From contig NZ_JAHPZX010000001.1 in assembly GCF_021325795.1 (NCBI RefSeq), positions 310,001 to 374,000 on the forward strand: a DNA stretch of 64,000 nucleotides, written 5' to 3'. The position numbers and the translations under genes were made by a program. The DNA is from Bordetella sp. LUAb4 (GTDB lineage Bacteria > Pseudomonadota > Gammaproteobacteria > Burkholderiales > Burkholderiaceae_B). Below the pieces are notes generated by a model. That model worked only from the letters and a program-made list of their open reading frames with translations, searched no databases and was not told the DNA's origin. Below are positions 1-8,165 of the stretch, one piece after another; the first letter of the stretch is position 1; the number at the start of each line of letters is the position of its first letter.

Positions 1-528
1 AAAGTGAAGATGGTGATCGGTACGACGGGGATAGACGAGGCCGGCCGCGCCGCCATCGAGCGCGCCAGCCAGGAAATCGCCATTGTCTTCGCGCCGAACA
101 TGAGCATAGGCGTGAATGCGACGCTCAAGGTGTTGGAGCTGGCCGCGCGTATTTTGAATTCCGGCTATGACGTCGAAGTCTTCGAAGCACACCATCGCAA
201 CAAGGTGGACGCACCGTCGGGCACCGCGTTGAAGATGGGCGAGACGGTGGCCAAGGCTTGGGGCGTGAACCTGCCCGAAGTGGCGACCTGGACACGCGAA
301 GGCGAGACCGGCCCGCGTGAAACCGGCACGATAGGTTTTTCCGTGGTACGGGGCGGGGATATCGTGGGCGAACACACGGTGTACTTCTGCGGCGCGGGCG
401 AACGGGTCGAGATCACTCATCGCAGTACCAGCCGCCAGGGTTACGCTCAAGGCAGCGTGCGGGCGGCGGCCTTTCTGGGCGACAAGGCGAAGGGGTTGTT
501 CGATATGCCGGCGGTGTTGGGACTGTAA
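1..528 (+). CDS. dapB: 4-hydroxy-tetrahydrodipicolinate reductase, 3' part
   Basis: DapB reduces 4-hydroxy-tetrahydrodipicolinate with NAD(P)H in the lysine and meso-diaminopimelate pathway, in the cytoplasm. The reading frame is open from base 1, so the N-terminal nucleotide-binding part lies outside the window and only about 175 residues are seen. The diagnostic stretch FEAHHRNKVDAPSGTA carries the catalytic His pair and Lys of the family. The segment VEVFEAHH precedes it, and a GTIGFSVVRGGDIVGEHTV core follows, as expected for the C-terminal tetramerisation and substrate domain. The end at DMPAVLGL is a normal C-terminus. It converges with murB, with a perfect palindrome between them. The identification is secure; the start is simply missing. 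Confidence 0.95.
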   Translation, partial: KVKMVIGTTGIDEAGRAAIERASQEIAIVFAPNMSIGVNATLKVLELAARILNSGYDVEVFEAHHRNKVDAPSGTALKMGETVAKAWGVNLPEVATWTREGETGPRETGTIGFSVVRGGDIVGEHTVYFCGAGERVEITHRSTSRQGYAQGSVRAAAFLGDKAKGLFDMPAVLGL

Positions 529-585
529 GCGGACGCATGCGCAAGCGCGCTTGAACCGAGCCTTCGGCCTGGATCAGATATTTAT

Positions 586-611
586 TCAGGGATCCCCAAG
601 GGGATCCCTGA
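586..611. terminator. Perfect 12-bp inverted repeat between convergent dapB and murB
   Basis: Two exact 12-bp arms (TCAGGGATCCCC and its complement) are separated by two bases, giving a 26-bp palindrome in the 116-bp gap between the convergent dapB and murB genes. The flank on the left is AT-rich (ATATTTAT). There is no long T-run on the plus strand, so it may act as a bidirectional but not classic intrinsic terminator. Confidence 0.55.
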
Positions 612-644
612 TCGTTTGTATCGGAACTCCCAAAGATCCATCGT

Positions 645-1961
645 TCACACCACCACGGGTTCGGCCTCCAACGCCACGCCGAAGCGTGATTGGACGTCGG
701 CCTGAATGGCGTGGGCCAGAGCGAGGATGTCGGCGGCTTGCGCGCCGCCGCGATTGACCAGCACCAGCGCCTGGCGTTCATGCACGCCGGCCGGGCCCAG
801 GCTTTTTCCTTTCCAGCCACACTGATCGATCAGCCAGCCGGCGGCCAGCTTGTACCGGCCATCGGCTTGGGGATAGGAAACCAGGCCGGGATAACGCGCG
901 GCCAGCGCGTCGCGCTGCGAGGCTTCGACGATGGGATTCTTGAAGAAGCTGCCGGCGTTGCCGATACGGGCGGGATCCGGCAACTTGGTGCGACGGATAT
1001 CGCAGACGGCTTCGGCGATGGCACGGGCGGTGACGCCGTTGCGGTTGCCAGTGCCAGATTCAGCCTGGGTCTTGGCGTCAGGGCCAGCATCCGCCTGCTT
1101 CACGGCCGTGACTCCGACCAGTCCCTGATGACGTTGCAGGTCCGGGTAGTCAAGCACCGGGCGCCACGGGCGCGGCAGGGCGAAGCGGACGGCGACGATG
1201 AGCCAGCGACCGGCGGGTTCGTGCTTGAAGCGGCTGTCCCGATAAGCAAAGCGGCAATCGGCGCGATTCATGTGGACGAGCTCACGCTTCGTCACGTCCC
1301 ACGCGGTCAGGCTTTCGAATCGGCTATCCAGCTCGACGCCATACGCACCTATGTTCTGCACAGGTGCGGCGCCCACGGTGCCCGGAATCAAGGACAGGTT
1401 TTCCAAACCATCCCAGCCTTGGGCCAGGCAGTACTGGACGAAATCATGCCAGACCTCGCCGCCGGCGGCTTCGACGATCCAGGCGTCGGCGCGCGGCTCG
1501 ATCAGCCGCACACCGCGCAAGGCCATGTGGGCCACCAGCCCGTCCACTTCCGCCGGCAGCACCATATTGCTGCCACCGCCCAACACCAACAGGCGCCCAT
1601 GCCGCTCAGCCAAGTCGGACAGCGCGGGCAATTGCGCGGGATCGTCGATCCGCACGTAATGCGCCGCGCGCGACCGCAGCCCGAGCGTATTGAAAGGCGT
1701 CAGGTCGGCGGCATGCGGGATCAACGTGGCCGAGTGCTGCGTGGACACGGAAGACGCCGCAACGTGGTCGCCGGAAGCCGCTGGCGCAGCCGACGCGGAG
1801 AGCTCGCCAGCGGACGTGCATGGCGGCGTGGAAGCTGACGCGCTGCCGCTCAACGCGTGCAAGGATGCCAGCGTCGATGCGTCGCCGCCAGCCGTGGACG
1901 TCGACTCGTTGTTGTTGGAGAGAGACTGGCCGGTGCCGGACGAAGCCGGGGTGTTTGACAT
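645..1961 (-). CDS. murB: UDP-N-acetylenolpyruvoylglucosamine reductase (MurB) with long N-terminal extension
   Basis: MurB is the FAD enzyme that reduces UDP-GlcNAc-enolpyruvate to UDP-MurNAc in peptidoglycan precursor synthesis. Family motifs are all present: [13 protein letters not shown], then [17 protein letters not shown] for FAD binding, [16 protein letters not shown] with the catalytic Ser, and a C-terminal LEAEP segment holding the Glu. This is the E. coli-like type I layout. The frame is open further upstream to 2150, but that extension would run antisense through the tRNA-Gly gene, so the ATG at 1961 is preferred (438 aa). Even so, about 90 residues rich in Ser, Thr and Ala come before the conserved start ([13 protein letters not shown]). 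A downstream GTG may be the true start. The ATG also overlaps the predicted tRNA promoter -35 box. Confidence 0.9.
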   Translation of the reverse strand: MSNTPASSGTGQSLSNNNESTSTAGGDASTLASLHALSGSASASTPPCTSAGELSASAAPAASGDHVAASSVSTQHSATLIPHAADLTPFNTLGLRSRAAHYVRIDDPAQLPALSDLAERHGRLLVLGGGSNMVLPAEVDGLVAHMALRGVRLIEPRADAWIVEAAGGEVWHDFVQYCLAQGWDGLENLSLIPGTVGAAPVQNIGAYGVELDSRFESLTAWDVTKRELVHMNRADCRFAYRDSRFKHEPAGRWLIVAVRFALPRPWRPVLDYPDLQRHQGLVGVTAVKQADAGPDAKTQAESGTGNRNGVTARAIAEAVCDIRRTKLPDPARIGNAGSFFKNPIVEASQRDALAARYPGLVSYPQADGRYKLAAGWLIDQCGWKGKSLGPAGVHERQALVLVNRGGAQAADILALAHAIQADVQSRFGVALEAEPVVV

Positions 1962-1985
1962 GTACGGGGTCACTTGTGCTATAGT
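1955..1985 (+). promoter_or_regulatory. Putative sigma-70 promoter of tRNA-Gly (copy 1)
   Basis: TTGACA at 1955-1960 and TATAGT at 1980-1985 are separated by 19 bases, slightly long for sigma-70. They lie about 30 bases before the tRNA. The -35 box overlaps the murB start codon on the other strand. Confidence 0.4.
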
Positions 1986-2014
1986 TTCGTTCTTCGCTGA
2001 TTTTACGCGAATAC

Positions 2015-2090
2015 GCGGGAGTAGCTCAGTTGGTAGAGCGCAACCTTGCCAAGGTTGAGGTCGCGAGTTCGAGACTCGTCTCCCGCTCCA
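2015..2090 (+). tRNA. tRNA-Gly (anticodon GCC), copy 1
   Basis: This is a 76-base tRNA with an encoded CCA end. The acceptor GCGGGAG pairs with CTCCCGC. The D-arm is AGCTCAGTTGGTAGAGC and the anticodon is GCC at 2048-2050 within CCTTGCCAAGG. The T-arm contains GAGTTCGAGACTC. It is identical over its whole length to the copy at 43281-43356. Confidence 0.97.
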
Positions 2091-2160
2091 GAATTTCGAT
2101 TCGCAGTATTTCGTTGGCCAGTTTCGGCTGAATGCCAGGGAAGACTGCAAGTCGGTGGCA

Positions 2161-2195
2161 AAAGGGGCAAAATCTCAGGATTTTGCCCCTTTTTG
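2161..2195 (+). terminator. Intrinsic terminator downstream of tRNA-Gly
   Basis: AAAGGGGCAAAATC, loop TCAG, then GATTTTGCCCCTTTTT form a long stem ending in a T-run. It sits 70 bases after the tRNA and is well placed to end its transcript. Confidence 0.8.
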
Positions 2196-2209
2196 CATTC
2201 CGGCTGCCG

Positions 2210-2299
2210 CTACTGCATCTAGCACTACTGCATCTAGCACTGCAGCATCCAACGCGGCAACGTCCAACGCTACCGCATCGAACGCTGCCGCATATTCAG
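2210..2299. repeat. Imperfect 15-bp tandem repeat, six units
   Basis: The array starts with two identical units CTACTGCATCTAGCA. They are followed by four diverged units (such as CTGCAGCATCCAACG and CTACCGCATCGAACG). It runs into the nicF stop codon, between the tRNA terminator and nicF. No protein is read convincingly from it. Confidence 0.75.
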
Positions 2300-2937
2300 C
2301 ACTGCCCCGCAAGGAACTCGTCGCGCGTGGTCACCATGGCGTATTTCTGCGCCATGTCGAACAGGCTGGCGTCGTGAGGGCCGATGGCCCGGTCCCCCAC
2401 GCAATCCGCCAGGACGATGGGACGAAAACCGTGGGACATGGCGTCCACGACGCTCGCCCGCACGCAACCGCTGGTCACCGCCCCCGCGACAAGCAGTGAC
2501 TGCACGCCATGCTGCGTCAGCCATGGCGCCAGCGAGGTGCCGAAGAATGCCGAGGGAACGGTCTTGCGTACGACCAGTTCTCCGGCGGCAGGGGCAAGCA
2601 CGTCGACGATGGCGCTGGCGGGATCATGCTCCTTCAACGTGAGCATGCCCGGCACCTTCAAGCTGAAAATGTTCTGGTCGCTATCGTCATCGGCGAACAC
2701 GATGCGTGAGTGGGCTACCGCCCAGCCCCGGGCTCGCGCGTTTTCGAGCAAGGCCACGGTCCGCGCTATGGCCGGGCCGATGTTGCCGCCGCCGAAACGC
2801 GCGGGGTCGGCAAAGCCATTGACGAAATCGACGATCAACAGCCCGAAGGGCGGCCGCGGCGCCAGGACGGCGCCGAAACCCTGCCGCGCGTAGGCTTCGA
2901 GGTCGCGCGAGCCGGCCTTATCTGTGTGATGTGCCAT
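2296..2937 (-). CDS. nicF: Maleamate amidohydrolase (isochorismatase-like cysteine hydrolase)
   Basis: Predicted to hydrolyse maleamate to maleate and ammonia, the penultimate step of nicotinate degradation to fumarate, in the cytoplasm. It is an isochorismatase-fold protein of 213 aa. The expected triad is visible: Asp37 in LLIVDFVNGF, Lys125 in VVRKTVP and Cys158 in VTSGCVRAS. The start is the ATG at 2937, one base after the nicX stop. A further upstream start inside nicX is unlikely. It is the last gene of the nicC-nicE-nicD-nicX-nicF unit, and the two neighbouring pathway enzymes make NicF more likely than a general N-carbamoylsarcosine amidase, which has the same fold. Confidence 0.88.
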   Translation of the reverse strand: MAHHTDKAGSRDLEAYARQGFGAVLAPRPPFGLLIVDFVNGFADPARFGGGNIGPAIARTVALLENARARGWAVAHSRIVFADDDSDQNIFSLKVPGMLTLKEHDPASAIVDVLAPAAGELVVRKTVPSAFFGTSLAPWLTQHGVQSLLVAGAVTSGCVRASVVDAMSHGFRPIVLADCVGDRAIGPHDASLFDMAQKYAMVTTRDEFLAGQC

Positions 2938-2938
2938 A

Positions 2939-3982
2939 TCAGCCCTCGCCCTCTTCCACGACCACGCCGCGGCGCACCACTTCCGTCCCATCGAGGCTCA
3001 CGGTGCAGCGACGCATGGGCACATCGATGTGGCAGGTCGTCGTGCGCGAGCCGCCCGCCTCGTTATTGGGCCCGAGGGAAAACAGGAAATTACCCTCGAA
3101 GGCACGTGCATCCATGCCGATGGTGGCCTCGCGGTCGTACAAGGCCAGCGTCGACCATCTGGATTTGGATTGCAATCCCCAGCCTATGTGCGAAATGGCG
3201 AAGGCTTCCGGATCGTCGAATCCCGCCATGTAGTCATTGAGCAGATCGGCGTCCATGCCGCCGGTGATGCGCGTGGCGAAGCCGTTCTCGACCGTGATGT
3301 GGATAGGCTCTGTGATGTACGTCTTTTGCGGCAGCAGGATATCGCCGCGGTCCAACACGATCGTGCCGCGCGCCCCACCTTCGTCCGGGAACGTGAGCGC
3401 GAATCCGCTGGGCCAGTGATCCCAGCGGCCCGGCTCATCAACGAAACCGTATTCACTGATCGCCGGGAACTGTCCCATCGGGCAATGCAGATCGGTGCCC
3501 GCCTCGGATGTCACGTGCATCATCCCGGCCGCGGCGATGCGCGCGGCGGCCGCCTTGACGCGGTCGCGGTCCCGCAGCGACGGCAAGGCCCGTACGAGAA
3601 TTTCGGGCGGCTCCACGGCCAACAGTATCTTGGTGCCGGACGCCAGGATATCGTGCTGTTCGGGAGAGAACAGCAGCGTCATCAGGTCCAGCACCAGATC
3701 GCTTGCCTTGAGGGCGGCAATGGCGGACCGGTTGCCGGTCAGCGGCGTGGTGCCCAGATAGGCCAGCGCGTCGCGGCTATGCGCCTTGTCGGCATTGACC
3801 GGCGGCAAGTCCAGACGATTCACGACGGCGCCTTTCATCTGGGCGGCGATCAGCGCCGTGCGCAGCGTTTGCGGGTGGGTCGCCGCGCTGGTCAGTATCG
3901 TCACCTGCTGGCCACGCTCGAGCTGGGACAGCGTCAGAACATGGTCCCATGCCTGCACCATCTCGAAATCACTGACTGGCAT
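2939..3982 (-). CDS. nicX: 2,5-dihydroxypyridine 5,6-dioxygenase
   Basis: NicX is an Fe(II) ring-cleaving dioxygenase that turns 2,5-dihydroxypyridine into N-formylmaleamate. The 347-aa product, starting MPVSDFEMVQ, matches my recollection of the Pseudomonas putida enzyme along its length. The metal ligands fall at the same numbers as in that protein: His265 (AISHIGWGL), His318 and Asp320 (CHIDVP). Other shared stretches include FSPEQHDIL, LLAVEPPEIL and EPGRWDHWPSGF. The start chosen is the ATG at 3982, which overlaps nicD by 14 bases. A longer frame reaches 4138, but its extra 52 residues are only a shadow of nicD. Translational coupling with nicD and nicF is likely. Confidence 0.95.
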   Translation of the reverse strand: MPVSDFEMVQAWDHVLTLSQLERGQQVTILTSAATHPQTLRTALIAAQMKGAVVNRLDLPPVNADKAHSRDALAYLGTTPLTGNRSAIAALKASDLVLDLMTLLFSPEQHDILASGTKILLAVEPPEILVRALPSLRDRDRVKAAAARIAAAGMMHVTSEAGTDLHCPMGQFPAISEYGFVDEPGRWDHWPSGFALTFPDEGGARGTIVLDRGDILLPQKTYITEPIHITVENGFATRITGGMDADLLNDYMAGFDDPEAFAISHIGWGLQSKSRWSTLALYDREATIGMDARAFEGNFLFSLGPNNEAGGSRTTTCHIDVPMRRCTVSLDGTEVVRRGVVVEEGEG

Positions 3983-4838
3983 TGCGCATCTCCTCTGTCT
4001 GGCCATTTGCGTCCGGCGCCAGGCTGGTCCCCAGGAAATCGCCGAAGGCGGCATAAAAGCCCGGCTCGTTGTCCCAGGGCACCATATGGCCGGCATCGGG
4101 CACGCGCACGAAGCGCAGGTCCGGCACCAGCGATTCAATCTCGCACGCGTCCTCTTCGCGCACGACGTCGCCGCGCGCGGCCCCCATCAGCAGGGTAGGC
4201 ACGCGGACGAACGGCAGGTCGGCGTGGAAATCCTCGGCATGGAAATCATCGAAACTGCGCACGACGGCCTTCTCGTTGCAGGTGTGCAGCCACTGGGCGC
4301 GCAGGCGCAGTTGCGCTTCCGTCCAGGTGGGGCAAAAGGTACGCATGCCATCGGCGTCGATGCCCTGCCGGGCCAGCCGGATCGAATCGACGTACCAGGG
4401 CAACTGCGAGGGATACGGCCGGCGGCCCGGACCGGCAACCGGCGGATCCACCATGACCAGCCGCGCCAGCCCGGCAGGCGCCTGGCGCGCGGCGCGTGCG
4501 CCAATGCGGGCGCCCATGGAATGCCCCACCAGGCTGTAGCGGCCAAGGCCCAAGGCATCCGCGAACGCGATGACGTCCGCGGCCTGGGCGTCGACACTGT
4601 AGTCCAGCCCGTCCTCCGCCGCGCTCAGTCCACGGCCTCGTACATCGAGGATGTACGTGTCGAAATGCCGTCCGAACCGCTCGCCGACAAAACCCCAGGT
4701 GACCGCGGGACTGGTGATGCCGGGCACGATGACGACCGGATCGCGGCCGGCCCTTGCGAGCGTGGCGCCGCCGTAGCGCAGGTAATGTTGCCGGATGCCA
4801 TTGGCGTGCACGTGCGCGCCGTACTGATAGGTGCTCAT
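3969..4838 (-). CDS. nicD: N-formylmaleamate deformylase (alpha/beta hydrolase)
   Basis: NicD removes formate from N-formylmaleamate to give maleamate. The 289-aa protein shows the alpha/beta-hydrolase nucleophile elbow GHSMGA with Ser107. An Asp lies in VMVDPPVAGPGRR, and the catalytic His is in the C-terminal DAGHMVPWD. Early segments ANGIRQHYLRYGG and VPGITSPAVTWGF are typical of the NicD branch. It ends inside the nicX start region (14-base overlap) and begins 31 bases after nicE. Compared with the P. putida protein as I recall it, it has a slightly longer N-terminal loop and about 15 extra C-terminal residues. Confidence 0.93.
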   Translation of the reverse strand: MSTYQYGAHVHANGIRQHYLRYGGATLARAGRDPVVIVPGITSPAVTWGFVGERFGRHFDTYILDVRGRGLSAAEDGLDYSVDAQAADVIAFADALGLGRYSLVGHSMGARIGARAARQAPAGLARLVMVDPPVAGPGRRPYPSQLPWYVDSIRLARQGIDADGMRTFCPTWTEAQLRLRAQWLHTCNEKAVVRSFDDFHAEDFHADLPFVRVPTLLMGAARGDVVREEDACEIESLVPDLRFVRVPDAGHMVPWDNEPGFYAAFGDFLGTSLAPDANGQTEEMRNASQ

Positions 4839-4869
4839 GGTCTGCTTCTCCCTGTATCGGCGCGGCCGC

Positions 4870-5622
4870 TCAATACGCGCCCGACAGCAGCGCGCCCGCG
4901 CCCGGCACGACAGGTTCCAGGCCGAGCGCCTTGAGCATGGCGTAGGTCGTGGCCACCGATGCCGTCACCACCGGCTTGCCGGTCAGGGCTTCGACCTTGG
5001 CGATTGCCGGCAACGAAGGCATCTGTACGCAGGCCGACAGCACGATGGCATCGGCGTCCTGGTACTTCAAACCCTGAACGATCTCCGGCAGGCGGGCGGG
5101 GTCGTGGCGGGCGACATCCAGGTTGTCGGGAATCTCCAGCGCCTTGTAGTCGATAACCTCGTAGCCTTCATTGCGGATGTAGTCCACGACCAGCTCGGTC
5201 AGCGGCTTCATATAGGGCGCCACCACAACGATGCGCCGCGCCCCGATGACTTTCAGCGCGTCCACCAGTGCACCCGCGCTGGTAATGACGGGCGCCGTGC
5301 CGCCGTTGTCCACCGTCCTGCCGTGCAGGCGTTCCTGCGAGACCCGGTGGTAACCATGACCCATGGCCATGATGGCGACCAGGCAGGCATAGCCCAGCAC
5401 ATCCACACGGGCGTCCGAGAGCTCAGTGGCGCAGCGGTCCGACTCCGCATCCATGGCGGCAAGTTCTTCCTTCACCACCTTTTTCATGCGCATGCGGCTG
5501 GAGTGAAACGTAAACCGTTCCGGCCGGATCGCCTGCCGCGCCAGCAGCATGGCGGGAATCTCGGTTTCCATGGTGGTATTGGAACTCGGCACGATCTGGC
5601 CGATCCGATAAATCTTCTGCAT
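4870..5622 (-). CDS. nicE: Maleate isomerase
   Basis: NicE is a cofactor-free cis-trans isomerase of the Asp/Glu racemase superfamily. It converts maleate to fumarate, which enters the TCA cycle. The 250-aa product contains IGQIVPSSNTTMETEIPAM near the N-terminus. The two catalytic cysteines are in DVLGYACLVAI (Cys80) and IVLSACVQMPSL (Cys198). The start is the ATG at 5622; an upstream in-frame Met at 5655 would add 11 unconserved residues. The gene lies 42 bases after nicC and 31 before nicD in the same operon. Confidence 0.95.
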   Translation of the reverse strand: MQKIYRIGQIVPSSNTTMETEIPAMLLARQAIRPERFTFHSSRMRMKKVVKEELAAMDAESDRCATELSDARVDVLGYACLVAIMAMGHGYHRVSQERLHGRTVDNGGTAPVITSAGALVDALKVIGARRIVVVAPYMKPLTELVVDYIRNEGYEVIDYKALEIPDNLDVARHDPARLPEIVQGLKYQDADAIVLSACVQMPSLPAIAKVEALTGKPVVTASVATTYAMLKALGLEPVVPGAGALLSGAY

Positions 5623-5664
5623 TGGGTACTCCGTCGATCTGTTGAAATGAACCACGCGCTGCCT

Positions 5665-6876
5665 TCAGGCCGCCACAAGCGCATTCGGCGCGAACGCGGT
5701 GGCCGAATACTCGTAGACCCAGTTGGCCTGGATGCCCGAGGCCTGCGGGTCGAGATAGGATTTGAAGGCGTAGACGAGATCGCGCTTGTATTGCGCAAAA
5801 GCGTTGGGGAGGTGATAGGTCAGCCCGCGCTCGCGCGATTCCAGTTGCACGCGCGCGGTCCGGGCCAGCCGCTCGGCCTCGTAATCGCGCAGCGCGGCGG
5901 CGACGTCATCGCCGTGCGCGGCCAAGGACTGGGCCAGCACGTATCCGTCTTCGATGGCCATGGCCGCGCCCTGCGACAGGAAAGGCAGCATCGGGTGCGC
6001 CGCATCGCCCAGCAGCGATATGCGGCCCTGGCTCCAGGTCGCCATGGGATCGCGGTCGAACAGGCCCCACTTGAATACCGAATCCGCGCGTTCGAACAGG
6101 CGGATCAGATTGGGGTGCCAGCCCTGGAACGCGGCCAGCAGTTCCTCGCGGCTGCTGGCCGCGTTCCAGGACTCTTCGACCCAGTTGTCGGTCTCTACCA
6201 CCGCCACCACATTGACCGCCCTGCCCTGGCGCACGTAGTAGGTCACCACGTGTGCCTTGGGCCCCAGCCAGAATGACGAATCCGGACTGACGAAGTCAGG
6301 CATCTCGTCGAAGGGCACAACGGTGCGGAAGCACATATTGCCTGTGAATCGCGGCGCCTCGTCGCCGAACAACTGGGCGCGGACATTCGAACGCACGCCA
6401 TCGGCGCCGATGATCACGTCGGCCTCGAACGACGACCCATCGTCGAACAATGCCGTGGCGCTGTGGGCATCCTGCTGCACGCCCACGCAAGACACGCCCA
6501 GGCGGGCCGCTTCAGCGGGGATGAGCGAGGCCAGCAATTGATGCAGATCGGCCCTGTGCACATGGAAGAACGGGGCGCCGTACAGGCGCGGGCACTCTTC
6601 CAGCAGCGGCGTACGAAAGCTTTCCCGGCCCGTGATGCCGTTGCGCCCCACGATGGCTTGCGGACGAAACGCAACCTTCTCCAACCGGTCCATCAACCCG
6701 AGCGCCCGAATGACCTTGACCGCATTGGGCGTTACCTGGATGCCGGCCCCTACCTCGCCGAACGCCGACGCGCGCTCGAACACGCGGACATCGAAACCCT
6801 GTTGCAGCAAGGCGCCACCCAGTGCGACGCCGCCTATACCACCGCCGATCACACCGACGCGCAGTTTCCTTTTCAT
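5665..6876 (-). CDS. nicC: 6-hydroxynicotinate 3-monooxygenase
   Basis: This is a flavin monooxygenase of the aromatic hydroxylase family that decarboxylates and hydroxylates 6-hydroxynicotinate to 2,5-dihydroxypyridine using NADH and O2. The 403-aa protein begins with the Rossmann motif VIGGGIGG (residues 11-16 GGGIGG). It has GADGVRSNV at about 158-166 and the FAD-binding GDAAHPMLPF at about 290-299. His209 and Tyr213 in KAHVVTYY correspond to the active-site His/Tyr pair described for NicC. A good ribosome site (AAAGGAG) precedes the ATG at 6876. It is the first gene of the leftward nic operon. A palindrome lies 28-53 bases upstream. Confidence 0.93.
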   Translation of the reverse strand: MKRKLRVGVIGGGIGGVALGGALLQQGFDVRVFERASAFGEVGAGIQVTPNAVKVIRALGLMDRLEKVAFRPQAIVGRNGITGRESFRTPLLEECPRLYGAPFFHVHRADLHQLLASLIPAEAARLGVSCVGVQQDAHSATALFDDGSSFEADVIIGADGVRSNVRAQLFGDEAPRFTGNMCFRTVVPFDEMPDFVSPDSSFWLGPKAHVVTYYVRQGRAVNVVAVVETDNWVEESWNAASSREELLAAFQGWHPNLIRLFERADSVFKWGLFDRDPMATWSQGRISLLGDAAHPMLPFLSQGAAMAIEDGYVLAQSLAAHGDDVAAALRDYEAERLARTARVQLESRERGLTYHLPNAFAQYKRDLVYAFKSYLDPQASGIQANWVYEYSATAFAPNALVAA

Positions 6877-6903
6877 GATGAATACTCCTTTTGACCACTT
6901 TCA

Positions 6904-6929
6904 ATTAATTATACGTTCGTTTAATTAAT
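6904..6929. promoter_or_regulatory. AT-rich palindromic operator in the nicC/TetR intergenic region
   Basis: A 26-bp near-perfect palindrome (22 of 26 positions symmetric) has arms ATTAATTA and TAATTAAT around a centre ACGTTCGT. It lies 28 bases from the nicC start and 120 bases from the divergent TetR start, where a repressor would block nicC transcription and perhaps its own. A weaker relative lies upstream of the carrier gene at 9703-9728. Confidence 0.65.
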
Positions 6930-7050
6930 TATCAATCGAGACCTCATGCGGCCGACATGGGTCGTCGTAGAATGGCGTCTCGATTCACGCACGGCGAGAC
7001 CGATGCTGCCACCGGCTTGCCGACGTACAGCCGCATCGGCGTCAACCCAC

Positions 7051-7818
7051 ATGAACATGACGAGCTCCAAAAAACCTTCGCCCGGGAAACCCGCCATTGC
7101 GCGTCCACGCCGCAATCTGGGTCGTCCGGTGGGCGTTAGCAACGTGCGCGAAGAGATCCTTGATGCCGCCGAAATCGACTTCGGCGACCGCGGATATGCG
7201 GGCACGTCGCTGCGCGAGATCGCCACGGCCACCAACGTTACCCAGGCCCTCATCACCTATTACTTCGGCTCGAAGCAACAGTTGTTCGAGCAGGTGTTCC
7301 TGCGCCGCGCGCTGCATATTTCGTCTGAACGCATGCGCTTGCTGGACGAACTGCGGCAGCGTTCGCCGGCGGTCGGACTGCGGGACATCGTCCGCACCTT
7401 CCTGCTGCCCATGCTGGACTTGCGCAAGACTCGCGGCGGACGCGCCTTCATCCGCCTGCATGCGCGCCTTCACACGGAACCGCCGGAGATCTCCTATCCC
7501 TTGCGCAGCCAAGCCTACGATGCATCCATGCGCGCTTACATCGACGCCATACAGCAGGCCTTACCCAAGGTCGCGGCCATCGATGTCTATTGGCGGGTAA
7601 CCTTGATGGTCGGCGCCTACCTCTATGCCTTTTCGGACGCGCACCGCTTGGAAGTGCTGAGTGCGGGCCAGTGCAACCCCAACGACGACGATGAGCTTCA
7701 GGCGCAGCTCGTCAACTTCATCGTGGGTGGGCTGCAAGCCGAAGGGGCAGGCGCCGCGGCGCCGCAAGCCGCCCCGGCACCTGCACGCAAGGCAGCGGCC
7801 AAACGCAAGCGCGCTTGA
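7051..7818 (+). CDS. TetR-family regulator of the nic cluster
   Basis: Probable local repressor of the nic genes. After a basic N-terminal tail (KPSPGKPAIARPRRNLGRP) comes a TetR helix-turn-helix: REEILDAAEIDFGDRGYAGT, LREIATATNVTQALITYYF and GSKQQLFEQV. A ligand-binding helical domain and an Ala/Lys/Arg-rich C-terminus (ARKAAAKRKRA) follow. The start could be the ATG at 7051 or at 7057. The frame is open from 6946, but those residues would lie in the operator region. In P. putida the regulators are the TetR-type NicS and the MarR-type NicR. This gene would be the NicS counterpart; no MarR gene is nearby, so it may control the whole cluster. The inducer (6-hydroxynicotinate or nicotinate) is an inference. 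Confidence 0.85.
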   Translation: MNMTSSKKPSPGKPAIARPRRNLGRPVGVSNVREEILDAAEIDFGDRGYAGTSLREIATATNVTQALITYYFGSKQQLFEQVFLRRALHISSERMRLLDELRQRSPAVGLRDIVRTFLLPMLDLRKTRGGRAFIRLHARLHTEPPEISYPLRSQAYDASMRAYIDAIQQALPKVAAIDVYWRVTLMVGAYLYAFSDAHRLEVLSAGQCNPNDDDELQAQLVNFIVGGLQAEGAGAAAPQAAPAPARKAAAKRKRA

Positions 7819-7850
7819 GCGGCCACCGGCGAGTGCCCCCAGCGTTCGAA

Positions 7851-8081
7851 TCAGGCCTGCCGGCGCAGCGGCGTACCCAGGGCGTCGGTGATTCGCGCCA
7901 CAACGGCCGCCATGGCCTGGGCGACCGGTGCATCGAGTGAACTTTTGGCGCTGCTGGTCATGTCTTGCAGCGCTTCCGCCGCGTCCGCGGATGCCGCATC
8001 CGGAAGGACCGCGGCGATGGCGGCAACGGCGGCCACCAGACCATGCAAGGTGCCTTCGAGTTTCTGTGGATCATGTGCCAT
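7851..8081 (-). CDS. Small Ala-rich protein of unknown function
   Basis: A 76-aa protein encoded convergently to the TetR gene and 84 bases downstream of the carrier. The ATG at 8081 has a clean ribosome site (AAGGAG, seven bases upstream). The composition is Ala-rich with acidic and a few basic residues, suggesting two or three amphipathic helices (LHGLVAAVAAIAAVLP, then AAEALQDMTSSAKSSLDAPV). There is no Cys, no membrane segment and no signal peptide. I recognise no family. Its position inside the nic cluster and its good ribosome site suggest it is real and co-transcribed with the carrier. Confidence 0.6.
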   Translation of the reverse strand: MAHDPQKLEGTLHGLVAAVAAIAAVLPDAASADAAEALQDMTSSAKSSLDAPVAQAMAAVVARITDALGTPLRRQA

Positions 8082-8165
8082 TACGACAACTCCTTGGTAA
8101 AGCGCAGGCCATCCCGGCCTGCTTGAGAAAAAAGCGCGGTGGCGTGCCGGCCGTGGCAGGCCGGC

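Noticed and set aside
690-1838. 382-codon rightward frame opposite murB
   Set aside because: It is the antisense shadow of murB, has no ribosome site and no recognisable protein motifs.
1962-2150. Upstream extension of the murB frame
   Set aside because: It would encode protein across the tRNA-Gly gene on the other strand, with no conserved sequence.
4831-6276. 481-codon rightward frame
   Set aside because: It is a shadow of nicE and nicC, full of His/Arg/Gln as usual for antisense frames in GC-rich genes.
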